A model generated the notes under the pieces. That model searched no databases. It was not told the origin of the DNA and worked only from the letters and a program-made list of their open reading frames with translations. DNA of 64,000 nucleotides, taken from the NCBI GenBank assembly GCA_037954665.1, contig JBBMOL010000071.1, forward strand, positions 1,297,441 to 1,361,440, in the 5' to 3' direction. The position numbers and the translations under genes were made by a program. Below, one piece after another: positions 49,100 through 60,784 of this stretch (its first letter is position 1; each line of letters opens with the position of its first letter). The DNA comes from Laguncularia racemosa (lineage: Eukaryota; Streptophyta; Magnoliopsida; Myrtales; Combretaceae).

Positions 49100-49860
49100 T
49101 CTAATTATCAAATATGCTGTAGGAAGTAATTTGCTATTGTTTTTCCACTTATCAAGCAAGACAATATGCCTTATTCACTAAAGGAAGAGGATCCATCGAA
49201 AGCATCTTATTTCTAACCGATTCATAACCTTCATTTAATCAAATAAAAAACTGCATCAATTGACTACTTGACTCAAAATCATTAACTTAATCTCTCATAT
49301 TGGAAGTACAATACTCTAACTGACCACACTCACAAGTAGGATAACTGTGCAACACTTGAAGTTCATCCTAATATCTTTTCAATTTATTATAACACGCTCC
49401 TATAGATTAGTTTAATTTCTTCACATTATTGAGTTCATATTGTAGCTAAAAGATCAACAGGTTGTTCCCTTACCCATGTTATTCCAATATCTCATTCCAA
49501 AGATCAAAAGCAGACTTAGTATACAAATAATTCTGAGCAAGCTCACTAATCATAGAGTTTAAGATCTAATATTTAACCATCTAGTTGAATCTAGTCCAAC
49601 AAATAAAATCTAGTGAATTCTAGCTAGGTTTTGCAATACTACAATCAATGAAACCTAGTTTTAATTTAGCTCCTAATCCTATCTTAATCGACCCACTCAA
49701 AGAAAGAAAATTTACTCCATTGAATATAACATTGCTTATTACCATACTCAAATTATCAAAAAATGAAACAAACAATGGATCATTATTTACCTGATCAATT
49801 TGTAAACCTCAACCATGTTCAAGTTGATTCACCATTTGAAAAATAAATTGCAATCTTACC
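49100..49860 (-). pseudogene. copia gag remnant
   Basis: The minus-strand text contains a SLDFICWTRFN-like segment, ILNSMISELAQNYLYTKSAF and DLWNEILE. It matches the UBN2/copia gag pattern (W...N..V.SWI.NS...L...I...A...W..L). Stops are present. Confidence 0.65.
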
Positions 49861-49867
49861 AAAAAAA

Positions 49868-49879
49868 GCTCTAATACCA
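49868..49879 (-). promoter_or_regulatory. Primer-binding site of antisense copia (initiator tRNA-Met type)
   Basis: On the element strand TGGTATTAGAGC follows the 5' LTR directly. It differs at one base from the TGGTATCAGAGC used by most plant copia elements. Confidence 0.92.
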
Positions 49880-50153
49880 TGTAGAAACTTTGAATTGTGC
49901 AATGAAGATTTATAGAAAGTATGTAAAGTATGATCAAGAAAGAAACTCCATTGAAGAAAGTTTAGGAACAACTCTAGTCATTGGAATGAAAGTGTAACAG
50001 AATGTAAAAGATTAGAAACGGAATAATAACATCTAGCTTATATATATGTTCTTCCATCTACTAACTACTTCTTAACTAAATGTACACATGTAATTATAAT
50101 ATAAATACAAGTGAACTAATCAGATAATTACAATTGTAAAACAATCTTCCACA
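49880..50153 (-). repeat. copia 5' LTR (right, 274 bp)
   Basis: It begins TGTAGAAACTTT and ends ATCTTCCACA on the + strand, followed by ACTTA. Confidence 0.92.
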
Positions 50154-50949
50154 ACTTAATTTAGGATTAACTAATGTTGATGGATTGCCTAAAGTGGGAG
50201 CTAAAAATCTTAAGGACATCTTATATGCTATGATGCATCATAGAGGATGCTTCTATAAGTAAAATAATATGTCAAGAAGAACAAATGAAAAACTTGAAAA
50301 ATGCTTTGAGAGATGAGAAAATGAATGCCAAATCTAATTGTAAACTACAAAGTCAATCATTTGGCTAAGGATTTTCGTAACTGTAATGAAAAGGTGTAGA
50401 GGGAGGGGTCACTTTGCCAAATGTTGTGGCTTAGGCTACAAGGCTCCTAATCTTTTTTACCATTAAACAAAATTGGGGAAGGATGTACAAAAGAAGCATG
50501 AGTAGATCAAAAGTACCTATTATTCAGAAAAACTCAATAGCTACATAGCTAATATTGAGTTTCTTACTTAACTTGTCATATCCTTTTGCAAATTGAGCAT
50601 AAGAGCATCTAAGATTGTCATTTGCTGACAAAAGGAGTGCATAATTTCTTTTAAAGGATGACATTATCTACTGTTTTACAACCATAAATGAAACTAGCTT
50701 GGAACATGCTTATGGGATTGTGTAGTTGTAATTGAAGTCTCACAACTAAGGTCATTAGTACCACTTGATATAGGGTGTTAGAGACTAGTCAGGCAATAGT
50801 CTATCAAGGTGATGGCACTTTCTTTTTTGGGTAGTAAGATAATAAGGATGTGATTTAGACATGAAGGAAGGGTATGTGAAGCAAATATAACCAAGATAAG
50901 GGTAGAAACCTTCCCTTGCAAAAGCTTCCAAAACTATTAATGAAACTTT
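50154..50949 (+). other. Degenerate retroelement-like flank
   Basis: Short broken frames. KRCRGRGHFAKCC (near 50390) resembles a damaged gag zinc knuckle (GHFAKxC), but the CxxC half is not preserved. The insertion target of the copia may thus be an older retroelement. Weak evidence. Confidence 0.3.
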
Positions 50950-51039
50950 CACTACAAGAATTATTTCAAAATGTGAGCATTTGTTTTCTATGCAAAATAG
51001 CCCATCAACTTTGGGATATTGTGAGGAAAGATTTCTAAC

Positions 51040-51440
51040 AAGCCATTTGCGAGAATTGAAAAAATTGTCGGAATAAGATAGTATTTATGAGAAATATAAT
51101 TCCCACTAAGTGATAAGCATTTGTGAGAAAAGCAATGTCAAAAGAGACTGACAATGCTAGAAAATCAAAAAGGCATTTACGAGGAATCAAATTGTAATAA
51201 TAAGGCTTTTATGAGGAATCAAATTGTGGTAATAAGACATTTGCAAGGAATCAAATTGTGGAATTAAGGCATTTGAGAGGAATCAAATTGTGACAATAAG
51301 TTTACAAGAAATTAATTATCGTAAAATGTGGGAATTTATGAGGAAAAAATTCTAGCAATGCATATTTACAAGAAATGAATTATGGAAAATGTAAATACAT
51401 TTGTCACAATAAGTAATATTTATGATAAATGAATTGTCGC
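51040..51440. repeat. CACTA subterminal repeats, including a 32-bp unit x4
   Basis: GAGGAATCAAATTG or a one-base variant starts at 51181, 51213, 51245 and 51277, an exact 32-bp period. Looser copies (ACAAGAAATTAATTATCG, ATAAATGAATTGTCGC) flank this core. Confidence 0.85.
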
Positions 51441-51926
51441 AAAATGTAATTTTTCCCCCACCCCCTAATTCAATTGGTGTTACACATTTTTTACAAAAAA
51501 AAACTACAATATAATATACATTCTTCATCAGCCCAATTTACTGACATCCTTCATCAGCCAAAAAGGAAGAGAATTTACGAGGAATGAGAATCTCGTAATA
51601 CCCAATATTTATAAGAAATGAATTCTTGCAAAATGTAACAAGATCAACCTAAAAAAAAAAAAATCTATTCCAACTTGTCAAAAATATGTTAGTGCACTAC
51701 TAGCACTATTCATTCCCAAAACAACCGATCAAACATCCTACCATAAGTATCCATCAGATTTCTAAAAATATACACATCACATGATATCTAGCAAACAAAA
51801 AGTCACATAGTACTTGACCAACACAAAAAAAAAAAAGAAGTCACTTGATAAATGCAAAAAACAACTAATATAGTCCACATTGATCATGTACTACATAGAT
51901 TAATGAATCGATCACTACTGTCTATC

Positions 51927-53560
51927 TGCTGGAGGTTGTGGTTGTTGTTGTTGAACATTAAGGAAACTATAGAATGAAGTTGGAAAGAAAGATTGTGGAT
52001 GCCTGACTTGTGGCTGCACCAAGGATTGAGGGTGTGATGGTTGCTATAGGAATCCACCTAATGGTGTAATTAATGGAGCTAATGGCATATTCCCAATGCC
52101 AAACCCACCAAAAAAGGGTGGTGATTGCAATGATGATTGAATTGGTTGTACTATTGGTGATTTGCTCGATATATGTGAAAGTCACTACTATTGCGTAAAA
52201 AACTATTGTTGTTGTGCCATAAAATGAGCAAGTAGTTGTTTTTGTTGAGCAATAGTATCTTCCAATGTAGATATTTTATTCTCCAATCTTGTCACTAGTT
52301 CGTTCGATGCCGTAGGTGCAAAATGGCAAAGAAAAGGGATCTAATGATGAGATGAAGGTGGTTTAAGGCTACCATAGCCCAAACCACAACTATATTCAGA
52401 CTTATGACCAAGGACCTCTCTCATGATCTCAACTTGTGTCTTTGGCGTCCAACCTAATGATTGAAATTATTGCAAATTTTGCTTATATGATTCCACCATA
52501 GCTCTCTAAAGCATGTGAAATATAGTGACAAAACAAATAATGGGGAAAAAAAAAGAAGAAAAAAGAATCTTTACTAAATTATAACGGTTTAAAAAAAACA
52601 AAACTCAAAGTAATTGTTGATATATAACTCACATATTTATCTTGCGCTATGGAATTCACCCATTCAGATGATTCACCTTTTCTTTTCTTATGGATGTGTT
52701 CAAATGTCCCCATCTCTAATAATCCCTAATATATTATAGTAAAACAAGTTGATACCAAGATATAAGTTATATCAATTACTAGACATAAATAAAAATCTTT
52801 GAAACAAATTATCATATCATCCTAAATAATAACAAGCAACTAGGGATCTTTTTTCCCATACCTTACTAAACTAAATATTCATGAATGATTTCATGTCAAC
52901 AATGTGGTTATATTGCAGTTTTTTCCCAATTGACAGTGTTGACTAAAGAACACTTCTGAATGAAAAGGAAAATAACTATACTATTACATATAAACACATA
53001 CAATAAGTATTAAATAGGTGAAATACCATATAATGGGGGTCGTTGTCAAAAAGTCACATAAAGCAACCCTTTGGTACTTTCTAACATGCTCTCTCACCCT
53101 CACCATATTCCTTATACTTTCATTTCAATCAATATCACAACTCACTGTATGCTTTACCAACAATCTTGTGAAATATCAATGGCCACCATAGATCATTTTC
53201 TGGGTTAAGATCAAACTTTTCCTGCATCATAATGTAAAATAAGATAAAGAGTAACAAGAAAAAAACTCACCACAACCATGCTAGTCACCCTTCGTCATAA
53301 CTCTAATGGCACTTTTGACCAAACTTTACCTCCAGCTTCAGGATAACATAACAGAGAAGAGTGACGATGTGCTGAAGTGAACACTCCGAATAACGTGCAT
53401 TGTCTCCTCTTGGTGCATTATAAATGTCATATAATTCTAAAATAGGATTACAACCTATGCTCCGCTTAATTTGCTCATGACGAGTTCCTTTATAAACACC
53501 TTTATGCCTAGGCTCCAAATCGTGCTCTAATGTATTATCCTCTTGTGTATTCTCATCAAA
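51927..53560 (-). pseudogene. CACTA-associated Ptta/En/Spm-type protein remnant
   Basis: Read from right to left, exon-like pieces include FDLDPENDLWWPL-like text near 53190, then EMGTFEHIHKKRKGESSEWV near 52700. Next come a MVESYKQNLQ piece, EIMREVLGHKSEYSCGLGYG near 52400, a coiled-coil NELVTRLENKISTLEDTIAQ, and a Gln/Pro-rich tail ending at 51927. This order (H-x-K..GEWV, E-LG-x-SGYxxGLGxG, C-terminal coiled coil, Q-rich tail) is that of the second ORF of plant CACTA elements. Introns or stops separate the pieces. The main DDE transposase (TNP2) was not seen. Confidence 0.65.
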
Positions 53561-53700
53561 AGGATCTTCATGCTACTCATCAAAACAACAATCACTCTAC
53601 TCATCGCTTGCTTCTTCCTTTGATGTATCTAATGACTCTAGAGGATCTTGATAATTGAGGTACTCCTTAATAGAATCAACCCCAAACCAATCAACTTTCA

Positions 53701-54540
53701 ATACTATAGTAGTTTTAATAATTTTCAATACTATCTTGTGTTTTATGAATAAAGTTCCAAAGATTTAGTACACAATTCAGTAAGAAGATAACCATGTGAT
53801 TTCTCTTTTGATTTTTAGCTAATAATGTCTCTACTATAAACAGTAAAGCTTTAAAAAAAAAATCTTTTACTTGATTTTTTAACTAGTATCTTTAAAATAC
53901 CTATTACAGTATTGTCTAAAACTAAAATATGTTGAAAATATCCTTCTTGGATGAAGAATACTTGCATAGATTGGATCTTCTTACATAAATTATGATTAGA
54001 TAAATCCTTTAGACCCAATTCAATATAGAATAACATAGGGTAAGTCTTTTAATACACATTAAAAGATCAACTATAAATGTTTATACACTTATCATATAGT
54101 TAATTATTTCTGATCAAAATCTTTATAGATCTATTTTAAAATAGAACTTCCAATGAAATAATACATTAAAAAAGAAAAAAATCATAAAATGTATTTTTGA
54201 AAGGCAAAAAAAAAAGGAGGGGGTTGGTTTGGATGGAAAACGGTCGATCGGCATCAATCCTATCTGTCAAACAAAAAAAAAAGGGAGGAAAGGAGAGTAA
54301 TGCTATTGCTACCGCAAGAGTCCCATCAAATTAGAGGTCTTCAATTTGCATTTGCCCTATGGGACTATATTACGAATAGAAGAAATAAAAATTCAGAGCA
54401 CAGAGACAGAGTCACAAAAGAAGTGAGGAGTTGAGGACAGAGTCAGAGGCATCTAGGACTAGGAATTGAATTGAGCAGTTGATGATCTAATCCTATTCTA
54501 AAGTGTTTAACAAAATCTTTTATTAACATTATAATAATAG
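53701..54540. other. Spacer between CACTA ORF and pararetrovirus-like fragment
   Basis: AT-rich to 54200, then poly-A/G patches (54210-54290) and a purine-rich stretch. No gene recognised. Confidence 0.45.
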
Positions 54541-55242
54541 GTGCTAAATAAAATATTCAATCATTTTCATTCAGATCTACTTCTATAGCCGCTACCATTT
54601 CCTTTCTAGGATCTATCCATCTTCTATCTAAAATTGTTAGTAGTAATTTAGTTCCTAGATCCTTCCTACGTAAACCTTTTATTCCTATCACCATTAATTC
54701 TTGTCATACTGGTTCATTTACTACTGATACGGCTGCTTCCATATTATTTGTAATTAATCCTTATGATAAATTAGACATTCTTACTTGGCATAGTTGCCTA
54801 AGGTTTAATAATCTAACGTTGTTGTTATCGCAAATTTCTACATCCCCATCTATGTCCACTACTTCTTGCAATTCTAACGTATTATTTTCTTTTCTATTAC
54901 TTCCGACCAATCTATCTAGGATGCCAGTAAAAGGAATCGTTTCTGTTCTACTATTCATTCTTTCTTTATAGCTTTACCTTTATCTTTCTGTTCTACTCTA
55001 GTTAATGTCCAAGGTTCTAGGGGTGCTTTAGTTTTCTCCTATCCTATACATATTTTACTAATTTGCCTTGTAATACTTTCAAAATCTTCTTTTATATTCG
55101 AATTATGACTACTAGTGGGTTGTTGTTTTACTAATCCTAACTGCGTAACTAATTCGGGTACAAGATCCCCCAATGGAAGTAATATAAACAAACCCTTCAT
55201 AAGGAGGTGAAGATTTAATCTAAAATTGATACAGTTCAACAA
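54541..55242 (-). pseudogene. Caulimovirid-like movement-protein region, broken
   Basis: One frame from 54958 to about 54560 is continuous apart from three stops (one TAA and two TGA, the last near 54560). Its second half contains MVIGIKGLRRKDLG followed by LLLTILDRRWIDPRKEM and AAIEVDLNEND. Hydrophobic strand, D-x-RW, then A-x-EVDL is the pattern I associate with the 30K-type movement proteins of plant pararetroviruses, which enlarge plasmodesmata for cell-to-cell spread. A second open piece at 55039-55242 lies upstream in the same direction. No reverse transcriptase, coat protein or complete frame is present, so this is a dead endogenous fragment. It could instead be an unfamiliar retroelement gene; the call rests on motif resemblance. 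Confidence 0.45.
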
Positions 55243-55532
55243 ATGAGGGTTTGAATATTCATGGGATTACTTAACGTAACAAAGAGGAGTACAGGAATTC
55301 AACCCGATTAAATTTTGGGGCATACCTTCTTAACCAAAGCAAGTGTCGTTCAATCTGTAGTTCAAGAAACTTACTCTATCTTCTTCAACGTTAACGTGTA
55401 GATTCTTACCCTATAAGAACCAATTTTTTGGAATGTTATTCACAGAGCAATTTTGGAAATATAGATTCTTAGTAATCTTCTCCACCTTAAAATGAATTAG
55501 CCGCAAGCTTCTTCAGCCGCATGAAAATATAT

Positions 55533-55610
55533 ATTCTTATCTATATTTTCAAAGTTGCTCTGTGAATTAGCCTCAATCTTCTTCAGCAACATAAAAATAT
55601 AGATAAGAAT
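55533..55610. repeat. Perfect 17-bp inverted repeat with 44-nt loop
   Basis: ATTCTTATCTATATTTT (55533-55549) and its exact complement AAAATATAGATAAGAAT (55594-55610). The loop contains CTCTGTGAATTAGCC and CTTCTTCAGC; the latter also occurs just outside the hairpin (about 55508). Confidence 0.9.
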
Positions 55611-57200
55611 CTGTACTTTAAGATTGAAAAAGATTACACAATCTCCTTCAGCAGCCTCGAAGTTACGTTGTAACCATTATCTCTTGTATTCTAAGATGAC
55701 AATGCATTGGCAAATATTTTGTATAAAAGCACAAAATTCCTTGTAATATGTTGCACCAAAAGATAATGTAGATTCCTGTCAATTATCTTTCGATTCAGTC
55801 CATTGCTTTTCATTTTCTAGATTGATAATTCCCATTAATCCTATCACAAAACCATTAAATGACTCCACATGAGCATCTCGACTTGCATATATAAAACCTT
55901 CTTCTAATTGATCCTTTATTGTTGGATACTTCGACAAAATACTAAGTCAAACAGGATAAATTTTTATTCATCAATACAAAATAAATGTACACATAAAACA
56001 ACAATTAGCACAAATATAAAGAAAGAAAATGACTCACTTGGTGTTGTTGTTTTCGAAACCAAAATGTCAATGCAGTTGCTCTCTATTAGTAATGGTTAAA
56101 AGTCTCAGTTTTGTTTGAAATGAAACAGAAAAATAATAATAATAAACTCTATATAAATATATAAATATATCCAATAACAATAATAGACAATGCAATGAAC
56201 CCAAATCATAATCCTAACAAAGTTTTTTTTTTTTCTCCAATTACATACAAAGAGAATTGAACCCAAATTGTAATCTTGACAAAAGCTTTTATTTTTTTTC
56301 TCTAATGACTTACAAAGTGCATTTCATTGCAAGAAATGGTAGTTTTTTTATGACTCCCAAACAATGTTGCAGAGGAGTATAACAGAGGAGAAAGACAGAG
56401 AAATGGAACATGTAGTGAACAGAAAATCTAGGAAACCGTTTCATAGATATGAAAGCATCAATAGCTAACAAAATCATGTACCAAATAAAACCATGATCCC
56501 TATAATCGTTTACCCAACATAATCTCTCACTACTAACTATGTTTTACTTAAATTTCAATCTAATTAAAGCACAAACCCTAAAATCATTTTTTTAAGAAAA
56601 AAAAAAACCTAAATTCTACATAAAAACGGAACAAAGGCCACATTTAGCAAACAAATAAAAAGAGAAAGAGAGGGAAAATATACCTTTACTAGATAATTGC
56701 ACACATAACACACTAAGGTCACAACTTTTATTATTCAAAATCCTCTTCACACAATAAAAAGTCAAACAAAATCTATTGTTGATTTGGGAAAACAAAATTA
56801 GGAACAAATAGAAAGAGAGAAAGAGAGATTACAAGATGGCCAAGAGATCGACAGAGTGAGAGGAGAGATCGAAAGGGTGCATGGTGGTGGTGAGATGTTT
56901 TATCCCTATTAAAAAACAATCTAAACAAAGTGAGGGAAAAGAGGAGTCTTTACGCACAAAAATAGGGATTAATGGAAAATTTTTAGGGGAAAAGGAGATA
57001 GGTCCTTTTTTTTGTCATTTATGAGGGAAAAAAAAAAAAAGAAAATTACTTACATGGCATTGGAAGTGGCAATGTAATTGTCACAAATAATATTTGTGAG
57101 GATTTTTTTTCCGAAATAAAATTTTTATATTTACAAAATTTACTTTTCTCATAACGTAATTTCTCGCTTTTGTCCTTTTCCATTGTTGTGTTTGCACGTA
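55611..57200. other. AT-rich DNA, possible right part of the CACTA element
   Basis: No protein motifs. Words at 57040-57170 resemble the subterminal repeats at 51300-51440. A GA-rich patch lies at 56805-56880. Confidence 0.35.
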
Positions 57201-58984
57201 GACGTCTAGGCCAGACATCTTGTGGGGTCCAATTCATGTCCTAAATCCATAATAGGACATCCAATTCGGCAATGGTGGTAGGTGTCAACATAGTTGTGGA
57301 ATCTCAATTGCAAGTGCGTTCCGATGCCAACTAGATGGGTTTTATATCGTATAGTCGGTGGAAAAAAATAAAAATTAAAAATCAATGATATGCTGAGTAA
57401 TGGCATCCTTTAACTAGAGCTTAACCCTCAATGCTCGACAATTCTATGATTTTTTCTAACATTGATTGTTCATAGCAAGCATATGATAATTCTTTAAATC
57501 TTATTTCTCGTCCTAGATCCATTTTGTCGTCGATTTATTGTTCTAAAGAAGCTCTTCTTGGCAAACAGGTTATAAATGTTCCGCTTGAAGGTGTACTACC
57601 AATTAAAGGAGGAAGCTATCTCGGTTGTTGCACATGCGTCTCTAGATACCCCATAGACGTGATTCAAGATAATGCTTTAGAAGAAGACAATATTGAATAT
57701 ACCTGATGATTCCATTGTCTTGGTAAGGTTGCCAACTAGTGTAACTTTGTAATGTCAAACTTGTGAGACTATACTAATTGCTCCATATGAAAATGACAGG
57801 ATACCATGGTGTGAAATTACATTGGTTGAAGTCGAAAAGCTCCATTAGTTGGGTCCCCAAGTACTTGTGCAAGTACTGACAAAAAAATGGGATAGTGGTC
57901 CAAATGCATTTGAAGCAGGTGTTTTACTAAGGCTTTCAGATACGTGGTTCTACTCAAGTCTTTGGCCTAAGCTCGGTTAAGGGCTCTTATATAAGGTTAC
58001 ATAAATGACCAAGGTTTGTCCAAGCGAATCTAGTACCCACAAAAGACCAGTTATGCCACATGCTTAGTAGGCTTCACCAAATGATTCCTCGCTCTGTCAA
58101 TCTTGGACTTGTATATATGCATATTGCAAAATCTAAGAACAGTTAGATCAATGTGACTCAACATCGCACTGGACCTCTTGTTCCATGGTGGCCACTAGGT
58201 TTTGGGTGATATGAGACTAAGAAGCGGGCTATAGGACCCATATGCTCTCTACCTGTAGCTTAACTGGGGTATCAAGTCTCCATCAAACATTAAACCTTTC
58301 ATTTAGACTAGCTTTTTCCTCTCTCATCCTTCTCTCCAGTGAAACAAGAACATTGGAATGAAAATATTTGGCATTTCGTGGATACAAGTTTTGGTGTCGC
58401 GCTTAGTACTGTGATAGTTCCATGTGAATATTTTATTTGGATAAAATGTCAAATCAGTCAAAAAACAGCCTGAGATAGCCAACCTAAGATAGCTCTAGGG
58501 AGTAGGGAGCATATTTAACCCCGGATCCTTAGCACAAGGACCTAGGTGAAGGACAGGTCCTTAAGCATTAAAGTCAGGTTCTTCATTTCATGTAGGACCG
58601 GTCCGGATCGAATCCTACTTTTTTTTTTTTTTGCCATTCTGATTTGACAAATTTTTAGCACACCTACGTGATTCTCCCTTGCATTTCTTCTTGCTACCAT
58701 TGCTTTTGCAATGTTAGTTCTTTTTTTATTAATTTAAATATGTGGATCCATAGATAATGTAAAATATTCAACTTAATGAAAGAATCAAACTACCCCAAGT
58801 TGAATTCATTTGGAAGCACAACCGAATTATTCTCCCACTTCTTGGTTGAGAAATCCACTATTAAGATCAAAAGAGGTGTGCGAGCAAATTATGATGTTAT
58901 TTTGTCTCAAAATTATGGTATCATCCAAAACCCTAACGACTCCCCAATTCCTTGAAATGACGAAAGAGTAGAATCAAGAACGTA
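57201..58984. other. Intergenic DNA with one weak gene-like patch
   Basis: At 57510-57704 (+) a frame reads SIYCSKEALLGKQVINVPLE then GVLPIKGGSYLGC. It looks more protein-like than its surroundings, but I cannot assign it. A near-palindromic GGACCGGTCCGG lies at about 58592. Otherwise nothing recognised. Confidence 0.35.
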
Positions 58985-60771
58985 ATATGCGAACCTTATT
59001 GTTTTGGAGCAAAGAGTTTGGAAGTTCCTATTTTCTTTCTGTGGCTTTTACCTATGGCTGGTGCCAATGGATTACAAGGAAACTAAAATCAGGAAACTGA
59101 TAATGTGTCGTCAAATTGGAATTCAAAAGATGCACGTCATCATTCGGTTAACCATAATAAGACGGGGTCTAAGGTGGAGTGCTAGGTACAACAAGTGCCT
59201 TATGTTCTATCCATGATTCAAATATCTAGGACGACGAAAACGCTAAATATTTCATCAAAGAAACTAATTGTTCATAGCGCTTTGACAATGGCTGGAAACA
59301 TCAATAGCGACAGTGGTTAAACAAAATAAAATTGACTTAGAAGAAATCGCAACATATAACAAGATTTGGGTTTGTTAAAATTACCTATACAAGATGACAA
59401 AAGCATTTGCAAAGTAGACATATCAGGAAGTATTGATCAAGAAGCAGCAGAAGAATACGGGAACAATGAGGCCATTATTAATGAATCCAAGAAGAACAAT
59501 GTGAAAACTTCTGAGACAAAGATGAAGAATAAGGAAAAGGACAGAGAATTCGACTGGGATATAATAAAAAAGCAAGCTGAAGCTAGTTAAGAAGTAAAGA
59601 AATGACACCAAATAAGATGGACACGATGGATTAGGACGCAATCAGGTGTATAGATATATATGAGATTACTGGGACCATCGAAGATAGGGGGATAGACAAT
59701 GTACAAACCAGAAGAATCAAGGATTTCATCAATCAACTTGTTAGACCAATGGTTGAGAGATGCCTCACCTGACAAAGCAAAAGAATATCTTCTAAGCACA
59801 AGAGGTCTAGGGTTGGAAAGCGTGGAATTTGTGTAGTTTTTAACGCTTTATTACTCAGCTTTCCCTATCGGCACTAGTGTTGCACGTATAGCTATATGAC
59901 TGGGATGGGTAACCTTACAACCGCTGCTTGAATCACCACAGTTGCATCTTTTGGAACTATACCCACTGTTGGAAACTATATAAAAGTATCTCTGGCTATA
60001 GTTGTGCAAGCTTGACCGATGAACATCATATGAGCTACATTATGAAATGATAACATTTGGAAAGGTACCCTATACAAAAAGCAAGCTCGATTGTAATGCA
60101 AAAAAAGTGCAAGACTTACCCTGTTAAGGCTAGGGGAGAAAAATTTTGGTAAATACAATAAGGAAAATAGAAACCCAAGAAAATGTTGAGCAATTATTAC
60201 TACTTTTCCCACTCACAAAGGCAAAAATAAGATAAGGTGAGCGGCAAGATGCCAGAATAGGATTGATCATTTGTCAATTGACTGATGAGGATCTAATAAA
60301 CCCGAAATCATAGAGCATCCATATAACATAAAATAACGTGGAGGACATATTTTTTAGAAAATTCTAATGAAATTCCAACCATCAAACTCAACATGGATAA
60401 TACACCGTAGAATGTACAAAATTATATGCACCAGATCTTGGACCTTGAAGTATCTAAAATTAAGATTGTGAGTCCACAACGAATAAAGCCCCTTGTATAT
60501 GGACTACTAGTAATTTATCCTCTTTTAAACGGGCTAGATGACCTTAGCAAGTACCTTCTTGCATATGGAGCCTAGGTGAAACAGCAAATTCCATCCAACC
60601 ACCTGAAAGAAGTTAAGATTCCCAAGAACTTGGGATACTTTGTAATGATGAATCATGTTTTTCTTGCAACAATACCTGAGAAGTGAATTCCCGTAATGTA
60701 CAAGGACATTCTTGATGCCATGCAAATAGCTTTGAGATGTAGATTTCCATTCAATGACACATACTTTCAAG
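58985..60771 (+). pseudogene. ROS1/DEMETER-like DNA glycosylase pseudogene, intron-free
   Basis: DEMETER-family enzymes excise 5-methylcytosine in the nucleus. From 59366 a Lys/Glu-rich linker ends in DWDIIKKQAEA. Then follow NKMDTMD, DRGIDNV and RRIKDFINQLV, the helix-hairpin-helix part PDKAKEYLLSTRGLGLESVE, SAFPIGTSVARI, LESPQLHLLELYPLLE and YELHYEMITFGKV. The C-terminal region includes NEIPTIKLNMD (near 60375) and RCRFPFNDTYFQ. The catalytic Lys of the hairpin is Glu (59816-59818) and the catalytic Asp is Gly (59870-59872). Only the first cluster Cys (KLDCNA) is clear. Many stops and frameshifts. No introns interrupt about 1.4 kb that is intron-rich in these genes, so a retrocopy is likely. 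The sequence breaks at a hAT insertion. Start uncertain; 58985-59365 matches only loosely. Confidence 0.85.
60764..60771. repeat. Candidate 8-bp target site of the hAT insertion
   Basis: CTTTCAAG lies within the glycosylase codons TACTTTCAA and directly before the CAGTG end of the hAT. The second copy would lie beyond the window. Confidence 0.5.
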
Positions 60772-60784
60772 CAGTGCAGTTAAA

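Larger units (their letters stand above)
44589..50153 (-). mobile_element. Complete Ty1/copia retrotransposon, decayed, antisense
   Basis: 5565 bp with two LTRs of exactly 274 bp, a PBS, a polypurine tract, and flanking ACATA/ACTTA that match at four of five positions as a target-site duplication. On the minus strand, gag, integrase, RT and RNase H remnants occur in copia order. A foreign segment of about 1.35 kb (about 46110-47470) splits the pol region. All frames carry stops. Confidence 0.92.
50950..53700 (-). mobile_element. CACTA (En/Spm) DNA transposon, one end plus degenerate ORF
   Basis: CACTACAAGAATTATTT at 50950 is the canonical plant CACTA terminal sequence. It is followed by subterminal repeats and then, on the minus strand, by a Ptta/En/Spm-type ORF. 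The other end was not identified with certainty. Similar subterminal words (TTGTCACAA, TAATATTTGTGAGG, GTAATTTCTCGC) at 57040-57170 suggest it may extend to about 57180, with the pararetrovirus-like fragment nested inside. Confidence 0.75.

Noticed and set aside
51170..51300. CRISPR-like array of 32-bp repeats
   Set aside because: The units are contiguous with no spacers and lie beside a CACTA terminus in plant DNA; they are subterminal repeats.
59423..60770. Minus-strand frames across the glycosylase pseudogene
   Set aside because: The plus-strand reading aligns with the glycosylase over its whole length; the minus frames are its shadows.
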